From Pseudomonas ekonensis (GTDB taxonomy: Bacteria; Pseudomonadota; Gammaproteobacteria; Pseudomonadales; Pseudomonadaceae), in NCBI RefSeq assembly GCF_019145435.1, contig NZ_JAHSTS010000002.1, positions 248,001-312,000 of the forward strand: DNA of 64,000 nt, written 5' to 3'. The position numbers were made by a program, and so were the translations under genes. The notes beneath the pieces were generated by a model. That model searched no databases and was not told the DNA's origin. It was given only the letters and a program-made list of their open reading frames with translations. Numbering within the stretch: position 1 is the first letter of the stretch; each line of letters begins with the position of its first letter. Below, piece by piece: positions 48,514 through 56,400 of the stretch.

Positions 48514-50088
48514 TCAGGGGATTTCGACAACGGGTTTGTAGGGGGCCACCAGATAGAAGCGCAGGTCCGGCAAGTCGATCGTCACCACATGGGCCCCGCT
48601 CAGCCCCAGCCGACGTCCGGGGCCGAAGCTGATGCGCGGGGTCAGGCCGGTGTCGAAGTCGTGCAGCCCCTCCAGCGCCGCCACCAGTTTTTCGCGGCTG
48701 GCGTCGCGCCCGGCCTGCTTCATGCCTTCGCAGAACAGCAGCATCGAGGCGTAGGCGCCCACTTGCAGCACCGCATGCTGGGCGCCGAGGCCCTGATGCT
48801 CGCGCAGCAAGGTCAGCGCCAGGCGACCGGCCTGGGTCCAGTCGCTGGGCACAAACGGATAGGCCAGGAATACCCGTCGGGAGAAGCCGTCCGGCACCTG
48901 CAACAGATCCCCGGCCACCTGGCTCGACGCGGCGAACAGGTACGGCACCTGCCCGGCCTTTTGCAAGCCGTTCGCCAAGCGGCTGAACCCGCCGCCGCTG
49001 CCCAGGTAGAACACCGAGCGCGAGCCCAGCGGCACCGTGCCGGCGGCCGCGTCGTAGGGTTGCACCTGCACCTTCTGCCAGCCGTGGTTTTGCAGGTAGC
49101 GGCCCAGGGCCTGGGCCGCCTGCGCCTGGCCCGGGTCGGCGGGATAGGCGATCAGCGTCGGCCCCTGCAGCACCCGCAGGCTGGCCGTGGCGTAGTCGGC
49201 CAGCGCGATCAGTTGCTCGCGCAGCCCCGGCAACGGTTCGAAGATCTGCGGGCTGGACGGCATCGGGCCTTGCAGCGAGAGCGGTCCGATCAGCGGCAGG
49301 CCGGCCTGCTCCAGGCGCGGCGCCAGTTCGCTGTCCAGCGCCGGGGCCAGCGGTGCGATCAGGGCGAACACGTGCTCGTCGTCGATCAGCCGTTGCAGGG
49401 CCTGTTCGGCGCTGGCCCGGTCGGGGCCGGGGTCGGCCACGGTCAGGCGCAATTGCCGGCCATGGATGCCGCCCGCCTCGTTGATCCGCGCCACGCTGCC
49501 GTTGAGCACCGCCGCCACCGTCGCGCCCTCTTCGGCCAGCGGGCCCTGGCTGGGCAACAGGGTGCCCAGGTGCAGGGTGTCCGCCTCCAGCCCCGGATCG
49601 CGCTCGTCGGCCAGGCGCTTGAGGTACGCGGTGAGGTTGCGCAGGTCCCTCATCGACAGCAGGAAGCGCGGCATGCTCGCATCCAGCCGATGGTTGGCGG
49701 GGTCGCGGCCCTGCTGGATCGCCCGCGCCAGGCTGCCGTCGTCGTAGGCCGGATAGCGGCGACCGTTGACCTGCTGGCCGTGGGCGCTGGTCAGCCGAGC
49801 CCAGTTCAGTTCCGGCGGACGCACCCCGCCCTCGGGCCGGCCGAGGCCGTCGGCGCCGTGGCAGTTGGCGCACGGCAGGCTGGTGGCCGGCAGCAGCACA
49901 TCCGCCGCGCCGACCCTCGCCATGATCGGCTCGCCGCTGGCCGACAGGCCTTCGCGGTACAGGCGCTTGCCGGCGCTTTCCTCGTCGGTCAGCGACAGCG
50001 CGCCCGCGACCAGGCTGAAGCCGGCGAGCAGGATCAGGACAAGCAGGCGGAGGATCGCGACCGGGAATCCTGCGGGAGCGGTTTTCAT
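48514..50088 (-). CDS. Cytochrome c fused to an ABC-type substrate-binding domain
   Basis: 524 aa, exported. Residues ~30-165 are a monoheme cytochrome c (LPCANCHGADGLG; distal Met probably in DASMPRFLLSM). Residues ~170-515 are a type I periplasmic binding fold of the Leu/Ile/Val family (LHLGTLLPSQGPLAEEGATVAAVL, RINEAGGIHGRQLRLTVADPG, APALDSELAPRLEQAGLPLIG). There is no permease nearby, so it is unlikely to serve ordinary transport. A ligand-sensing or electron-accepting role beside the oxidase is inferred. Confidence 0.83.
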   Translation of the reverse strand: MKTAPAGFPVAILRLLVLILLAGFSLVAGALSLTDEESAGKRLYREGLSASGEPIMARVGAADVLLPATSLPCANCHGADGLGRPEGGVRPPELNWARLTSAHGQQVNGRRYPAYDDGSLARAIQQGRDPANHRLDASMPRFLLSMRDLRNLTAYLKRLADERDPGLEADTLHLGTLLPSQGPLAEEGATVAAVLNGSVARINEAGGIHGRQLRLTVADPGPDRASAEQALQRLIDDEHVFALIAPLAPALDSELAPRLEQAGLPLIGPLSLQGPMPSSPQIFEPLPGLREQLIALADYATASLRVLQGPTLIAYPADPGQAQAAQALGRYLQNHGWQKVQVQPYDAAAGTVPLGSRSVFYLGSGGGFSRLANGLQKAGQVPYLFAASSQVAGDLLQVPDGFSRRVFLAYPFVPSDWTQAGRLALTLLREHQGLGAQHAVLQVGAYASMLLFCEGMKQAGRDASREKLVAALEGLHDFDTGLTPRISFGPGRRLGLSGAHVVTIDLPDLRFYLVAPYKPVVEIP

Positions 50089-50097
50089 GGCCTGGCC

Positions 50098-50718
50098 TCA
50101 GCGTCCGGCCACGGGCATCGTCAGCAGCTGCAAGCGCTGCGCGATGGCCGCTGCGGGGGCGTCGGGGCGGATCTTGCTCCAGCGCTTGTTGGCCACATCA
50201 CCGACGATCAGCTGGGTGGAGTGCTGCTCCGGAGTCGGCACGATCTGGCCGATGCGGCCGAGCACGAGGTCCATCTGCGCTTTGTCACCGGTAAGAAAAA
50301 GCCAGTGAGGGTCATCGGCGCCCTGCTTCAAGGTGTAAGCCTTGAGCACCGCCGGCGTATCGCGCAGCGGGTCACTGGTAAGGGAAATGAAGGTGACGCC
50401 GTCGGCCTTGTCGCCCAGCAGTTCGCGCACTTCCTTGAGCTTGCGGGTGATCAGCGGGCAGGCGTCGTTGCAGCTGGTGAAGATGACGTTGAGCAACACC
50501 ACGCGGTTGTGCAGGGCATCGCTGTAGAAACGCAGGGTCTGGCCGTGCTGATCCGTCAGCGGGGTGTCGGTGAACCAGGTCTTCGCGTCGTGGGTGCCTT
50601 TGGCCGGGGCGGCGCTGGCCGAGGCGGGGACTGACTGCACGTGGCCCTCGTGGGCGAACGCGACGAGGCTGAAAATCCAGAAGCACATGGTCAGGGTGAT
50701 CCAGTCGAGGGTTCTCAT
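50098..50718 (-). CDS. SCO1/SenC-family copper chaperone
   Basis: 206 aa. Signal or anchor helix (ITLTMCFWIFSLVAFA), then the SCO fold with CxxxC (FTSCNDACPLI) and the distal His (EQHSTQLIVGD). SCO proteins hand copper to cuproenzymes and reduce their cysteines. It overlaps the next SCO gene (ATGA). Two tandem copies beside mnxG suggest copper loading of this oxidase. Confidence 0.88.
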   Translation of the reverse strand: MRTLDWITLTMCFWIFSLVAFAHEGHVQSVPASASAAPAKGTHDAKTWFTDTPLTDQHGQTLRFYSDALHNRVVLLNVIFTSCNDACPLITRKLKEVRELLGDKADGVTFISLTSDPLRDTPAVLKAYTLKQGADDPHWLFLTGDKAQMDLVLGRIGQIVPTPEQHSTQLIVGDVANKRWSKIRPDAPAAAIAQRLQLLTMPVAGR

Positions 50719-51365
50719 GGCTGTTGCTCCATGGCGATGGCCGTGTGTTTGGCGTGGGTGCGCAAGCCGCTGAGCTTCTCCACTTCCTTGGCCAGCAGGG
50801 CCGGGTCGGTGAAGCCGTAGTAGCGCATCCAGTGGCGGCTGTTGCCGTCGCCGACGAGGATCAGCGGCTGATGGTTCTTGAAGTCACCGCTGAAACTGCC
50901 CAGGCCCTTGAGGGTGGCCTCGATGGACCGGGGCGAGCCGGTGAGCCAGCTCCAGCCCGGCCCCCGCTGGAAGGTGCGGGCGTATTCCTGCAGGCGCTTG
51001 GGGTCGTCGCGCTGCGGATCGATGCTGATCGACACCAGTTGCACCTCGCCGCCGACCCGTGCGCCGAGCTGCTTCTGCACCTTGCCCATGATCGACGAGA
51101 CCACCGGGCAGACCGTGGTGCAGCTGGTGTAGATGAAGCTCATGACCACGATCTTGTTGTGCACCAGATCCTGCTCCAGGTGCACGGTCTTGCCGTTCTG
51201 GTCCACCAGGGGCACGTCGGCGAACTTGACCTGGGCGTGTTCCTGAGCGCTGGCGGCGGGCGCCTTGTGGCCGGCGTGCTCGTCCGCCGAATGGGCGCAG
51301 GCCTGGTGGATGCCGACGCTCAGCAGGCACAGGGTGAGCAGGCTGCGGGATGCGAATCGCTTCAT
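50715..51365 (-). CDS. SCO1/SenC-family copper chaperone
   Basis: 216 aa. Signal peptide (LLTLCLLSVGIHQACA), a His-rich start of the mature chain (HSADEHAGHKAP), then the SCO fold with YTSCTTVCPVV and the distal His in KNHQPLILVGD. The His-rich stretch may bind extra metal. It starts at the ATG with GAGGA upstream and follows the beta-propeller gene by 13 bp. Confidence 0.88.
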   Translation of the reverse strand: MKRFASRSLLTLCLLSVGIHQACAHSADEHAGHKAPAASAQEHAQVKFADVPLVDQNGKTVHLEQDLVHNKIVVMSFIYTSCTTVCPVVSSIMGKVQKQLGARVGGEVQLVSISIDPQRDDPKRLQEYARTFQRGPGWSWLTGSPRSIEATLKGLGSFSGDFKNHQPLILVGDGNSRHWMRYYGFTDPALLAKEVEKLSGLRTHAKHTAIAMEQQP

Positions 51366-51378
51366 GGTGGCGTCCTCG

Positions 51379-53274
51379 TCACTGAGTCTTGCCGGGCTGC
51401 ACCCGGACACTGGCAAAGGTCTTGTCGTCGAAGCCGGCGCCCAGCGAGGCGGCGCGCACGTGCAGGTACCACGCGCCGCTGCGGTCGAGGGTCACGGGGG
51501 CTTCATAGATCCCGTCGGCGACTTCCAGCGCCGCCACCGTGCGGGGGCGCGAGGTGGGCGCGAGGAAGTAGCGCAACTGCACGTCCTTCACCCCGGCGCG
51601 TGCGGCGTCCTGCTTGCCCTGCACGATGCGAAAGCGCACCACGTAGGGGTCGTTGAGCGTCACGGCGGTCTTGTCCAGCAGGAACTCGACCTTGGGCGTT
51701 CCGGCGTGCCGGGGCTGGGCGCTGTCCGGCTCCACCTGCGCGGTGAAGCAATGGATGAGGTTCGGCTGGTTGAGCAGGAACGCCACGTCGAAGCGCCCGG
51801 CCGCCGGCAGCTTGACCCGCGCGCTGTACAGCCCGGGCTCCACCTCGCGCAGGCTGCGGTCGACGACCAGCGCGGCCCGGGCCGACTGGCCCCGGTTGGG
51901 GTAGCCGGACATCGGCGCGTTCATGCCTTCGGCGTAGAAATAGGTGGTGTTGTCCACGGGGTTGACCACGAACACCGCGTTGTCGTCCCGCGCCACCGCC
52001 AGGCTCGACGCCAGCGGCAAGTCCCCGGCCAGCCGCGGCGGCTGGGGCCCGGCCTCGAACCCTTGGCTGATCGGCCGGCGCCCCTCGCCCAGGGACGCGA
52101 GGTTGATCATCGTGACCTTCGGCGACGCCAGGCCGCGCACGTAGGCGTAGGCCCGGGTGAACACCACTTGATAGGGCTCGGCGGACACCTCCAGGTCATG
52201 GATGGCCGCGTCGTTGGCGGCGTCGATCACCGTGGCGCGGTTTTCCACGGTGTTGAGCACCACGCCGAAGCGGCCGTCGGCGCCGAAGCCCATCGGCCCC
52301 AGGCCCTGCTGCAGCTTGATCACCCGCCGCACCGCGTGGCTGACGCTGTCGATCACGGTCACGGTGCCGTCCTTGCCGTCGGCCACGTACACCGCGCCGG
52401 ACAGCGGCGAGTACGCCACCGACAGCGGACTGGCGCCGGTCTTGACCTGTTTGAGCAGGCTGAGGCCGGCGACGTCGATGACGCTCAAGGTGCCGTCGTC
52501 GCGGTTGCTGACGAACGCGAAGCGGCTGTCCTTGCTGAAGGCGATTTCGTGGTGGCCGCGGCCGGTGGCCAGGTGCTTGAGCGGCTTGAGGCTTTGGGTG
52601 TCGATCACCGTGACGCCGGACTCGTCGGCCTTGGCCGCGTTGTTGCCGACCCACAGCAAACGCTCGTCCGGCTGCAGCGCCACCCGCACCGGCTGGCTGC
52701 CGGCGGCGACGGAACCGCTGACCTTGAACCGTTCGCTGTCGATCACCGCCACCTGCCCCGCCGCCGGCATCGACACGAACACCTGTTTGTTGTCCTTCGG
52801 CGTGACCCAGTCCATCGGCGGCCCGGCCAGTTCGATCCGTGCCAGGGTGCTGGTGATGCCGCCCACCGACACCGACGGGTCGACCACCGAAAGGCTCGCG
52901 TCGCGGTTCATCACCAGCACGAAGTAACTGTTGAGGTCGAGCAGCGGACGCGCGCCGATGTTCGACTTGAGGAACACCCCGACCCGCGCCTTGCAGCTAC
53001 GGTCGCGGCCCTGGGCCTGGTCGGCGGCGACGGCCTGCGGATCGATCCACGCCCCCGGCGCCACGCCGGACAGCGGTTGGCCGGAGGCGGCGTCAGCGAT
53101 GCGGAACTGCACGTCGGCGAACCCGCCTTCGCGCAGGGTGCCGTCCTCGGCGAGCGGCCGCAGCGCGAAGTCCACCTTCACCCCGTCCCGGGCCAGGGTC
53201 TGCACCTCGTCGGCCTGCGCCAGCGCACCGGTGACCGCCAACATCCACGCACTGATTCTGATGATCCAGCTCAT
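51379..53274 (-). CDS. Exported YVTN-type beta-propeller protein
   Basis: 631 aa with a signal peptide (ISAWMLAVTGALAQA). Residues ~140-430 contain seven blade-like repeats such as VAVIDSERFKVSGSV, VTVIDTQSLKPLKHL, LSVIDVAGLSLLKQV and VTVIDSVSHAVRRVI, the YVTN/cytochrome cd1-like propeller. N- and C-terminal beta domains (~20-130, ~470-625) are unassigned. No CxxCH is seen. The start at 53274 has GGAGGGAG 6 nt upstream; the longer open frame into mnxG is spurious. It probably binds or scaffolds the oxidase complex (inference). Confidence 0.82.
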   Translation of the reverse strand: MSWIIRISAWMLAVTGALAQADEVQTLARDGVKVDFALRPLAEDGTLREGGFADVQFRIADAASGQPLSGVAPGAWIDPQAVAADQAQGRDRSCKARVGVFLKSNIGARPLLDLNSYFVLVMNRDASLSVVDPSVSVGGITSTLARIELAGPPMDWVTPKDNKQVFVSMPAAGQVAVIDSERFKVSGSVAAGSQPVRVALQPDERLLWVGNNAAKADESGVTVIDTQSLKPLKHLATGRGHHEIAFSKDSRFAFVSNRDDGTLSVIDVAGLSLLKQVKTGASPLSVAYSPLSGAVYVADGKDGTVTVIDSVSHAVRRVIKLQQGLGPMGFGADGRFGVVLNTVENRATVIDAANDAAIHDLEVSAEPYQVVFTRAYAYVRGLASPKVTMINLASLGEGRRPISQGFEAGPQPPRLAGDLPLASSLAVARDDNAVFVVNPVDNTTYFYAEGMNAPMSGYPNRGQSARAALVVDRSLREVEPGLYSARVKLPAAGRFDVAFLLNQPNLIHCFTAQVEPDSAQPRHAGTPKVEFLLDKTAVTLNDPYVVRFRIVQGKQDAARAGVKDVQLRYFLAPTSRPRTVAALEVADGIYEAPVTLDRSGAWYLHVRAASLGAGFDDKTFASVRVQPGKTQ

Positions 53275-53320
53275 ACCGCACTCCCTCCGACTCATGGCCA
53301 AACCCGACCGCCCGCAGCCC

Positions 53321-53445
53321 CTGTAGGAGCGAGCCACCGGCCCATCGCCGCCCCCTGTGGGAGCGGGCTTGCCCGCGATGGCGCCAGTTGCCGCACCACC
53401 CAGATCCGCGTCGTGCCCTTCGCGAGCAGGCTCGCTCCTACAGAA
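53321..53445. repeat. REP cluster between mnxG and the propeller gene
   Basis: Three REP-like palindromes: CTGTAGGAGCGAGCCACCGG, CTGTGGGAGCGGGCTTGCCC and, inverted, GAGCAGGCTCGCTCCTAC. In a minus-strand transcript they could form 3' protective hairpins and set mnxG apart from the downstream genes. Confidence 0.75.
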
Positions 53446-53465
53446 AAGCCACCTGTGCACCGCCG

Positions 53466-56400
53466 CTATTGCCCCGCCGGCGCCGGCTCGGGCTCGTTGG
53501 TCACCCGCAGCAGGCCCCACAGCCCGGCGGTGTTGCCGAACGAGGCGTTGTCGCGGAACAGGTAATCCCCCGGTATCGCGTTGCTGCCCCCGGCGCTCGG
53601 CAGCATGAAGCTGAAGTGCGCCGCCGGCAGCACGCTCTCGCGGGCGCCGATGTACATCGACATCGGGTTGTAGCCGAACTTCACCGAACCCACGCCGGGC
53701 GCGTTCATCGGGTAGCCGCCGACGTCGCTCTTCTCCGACAGGAACGGGTTGACCGACCACAGGTGCCCGTCGAGCTGGAAGGTCGAGCCGCGGCTGCCGC
53801 CGGTAGGCATCAGGATGTGGGTGCGCAACGGCTGCCCCGGTTTGGCGTAGAACACCGGCGTCTGCGGATCGCCGCCCACCAGCGCGTTGCTGTAGGCCAT
53901 GTGCGCGTTCGGCACGTCGCCGTAGCCGTGGCCGTCGGCGCGGCCGAACGGTGCGTCCGGCGCCAGCCCGAAGCGGTACCACATCGGTTCGGCCTTGTAG
54001 TTGATGGCCATGCCGGCGTTGTCCTTCGGATCGTTCGGCACGCCCAGGCCTTCGGAGGCGATGCCTTCCACCGGCCGGCCGTTGGCCCAGCGCAGGTTGA
54101 GGGCGCGCTGCCAGACCATGGCGAAGTCGCGGTAGGCCGACTGCCCCGCCACCGTCACCGTGGCCGCCACTTTGCGGGCGTCATCGACCCAGGTGGCGCC
54201 CATCGGCAGCACGCTCATCGCCCCGCCCAAGCCTTTCTGCGGCTGCTTGATCACATCCGCCGGGGTGAAGTTGAGACCGCCGAACTCCACCGCCGTGGCG
54301 TTGATGTTGTCGACGTTGCGCCCCAGTTGCGTCACCGGTTTGCCTTCGCGCTCCAGGTGCCCGGCGTAGTACTGATAGGTACGGGTCGGGTAGGCACCGC
54401 TGTTGCCGATGCGCGGCGGCACGGTCTGGATCGGGTTGGCGCCGACGTTCACGCCGTCCGACTTGGTGATGTCGTAGGCCAGCAGTTGCGCATGCAGGCC
54501 CACATGGCTGGACGGCCGCAGCAGGTTGTTGTTGAACGTGGTCGAGCCGTCGCCGCCGTTGCGGTCACGCTTGGCCAGGCCTTGCAGGATGGCGGTCTGG
54601 GCCAGGTCGGGCATCACGCTCGGCAGGCGGTTCTCCAGGGTGACGTTGATGCAGTCGCCGGCCGCCGCCCGCAGCACCAGCGGCTCCACAGGCACGCCGG
54701 GCTTGAGCTTGCCGGTGGCCGGGTCGAGGTCGGACTTGCGCACGTAGAGGATCGCGGTCGGGTCATGGATCGGCCCGCTCTGGCCGCCGAGGGTGATCGT
54801 CTGGCCGTCCTCAGGATCGGTCACCGTCACTTGCGGGATGCTCACCGGCCGCGAGTTGAACACCAGCGTGCCGCCGGCCGGGTTCAGCGGCCCGCCGACG
54901 TGCTGGCCGAGCCCGGCCGGATCGCCGATGGCCAGCGCCAGCGGGTTGCGCAGGATGTCGTTGGCCAGCGCCGCGACCACTTCATAGTTGCGCTGCACGG
55001 TGGGCCGGGTGCCGATGCCGTTGGGGTTGGCGCTGATCCGCGGGCAGGTGCCGTCGAACGCCACGGTGTTGCGCATGCCGGTGGGCTTGGGGTTGTTCGG
55101 CAGCGCGAACAGGTCGTTGCGCTGGGCGGTGTAGTTGCGCATCACGCCCCAGATGCCGTTCCAGTAGCCTTCGATCGAGGCGTCCATCGAGTACAGGTAA
55201 TCCCCGGTGGCGGCGGCGGAACTGGAGAGCATCGACACCGGCGCGATGAAGCCCATCTGCTCGGAGATCCCGACCATCTGCGAGGCGCGCCAGCCGGAGT
55301 TCGAGCTGTTGCCGAACCCGGACCCGCTCTGCAGCCACTTCACGCCGTGCAGGGTGACGTTGTGCTCTTCCTCATGGCCGCCGGCGTGCACCCGCAGCCG
55401 CACGTTGTCGCCGGTGTAGGTGCGCAGCATCGGCGTGAACGGATCGCCGGGCTCGGCGCCGCCTTTGTTGATGTGCGGCGGGAACAGCGTGGTGCCGCCG
55501 GTGGGCCCGGTGGCGGAGTTGATCAGGTTCGGGGCCAGGTTCATCGCCGGGATCGCCCGGTCGGTGCGGCTCTGCATGGCGTAGGCGAGGTCGCCGCCCA
55601 GGCCGTCGGCCTGCATGCCGCGCTTGCCGTCGGGGCCGACCTTGTTCGGGTCGAACACCCGCAGGGCCAGCGGCTCGTTGCGGTAGTTGACGACGAACAT
55701 GCCGGGGTCATCCACCGAGATCGCCTGCGGGCACGGCCGGCTCGGGCAGCCGGGCTTGATCCCGCCGCGGGCCTCGACCACCGCTTCGAGCAGGTTGCCG
55801 GCGTTGTTGCGCACCGGCGGGTTGATCGCGAAGCGGAAGCTGTCGGCGGTGGCCGGGAACGCCTGCGCATCGGGAATCCCGTTGGGGCCGGCGCCCACGT
55901 ACACGCCGGCTTCATAGGCGTGCTGGAAGTCGCTGTACTCCAGGAAGAACTCGCGGAAGCTGTCGTTGAGGCCGTCGCCGTCGAGGTCGCCGGTGTTGAT
56001 CACCGCTTGCCACGAGGTCGGCCCGCCGTCCTGCCGCGCCCCGCTGTAGAGCGGCTCGCCGGTCTCGGCGTGGAACCAGGTGGAACCGGCGGGCTCGGCC
56101 AGCACCGTGGCGTACAGGCCGATCTGCTGGTGGGTCGACGGGCCGAGGTGGTCGTGGGTGAAGATCGTGCCCAGGCCGCGGTCCACGCCTTTGGTGTTCA
56201 CCACCGGGTCGACGAACCAGCGCTGCATCGCCGTGCGCGCGCCCAGCCAGTCGCTGCGCCCGTACTGGCCGAAGAACGGATGCGCACGGGCCTTCGGACA
56301 GGCCGGCGTGCCGTCGCGCGGGTCGCTGCCTTCGCAGCCGTTGAAGGCGCGGATGGCATGCACGCGCTCCTGCACGGCGCCGGGGGAAAGCACACCGTCC

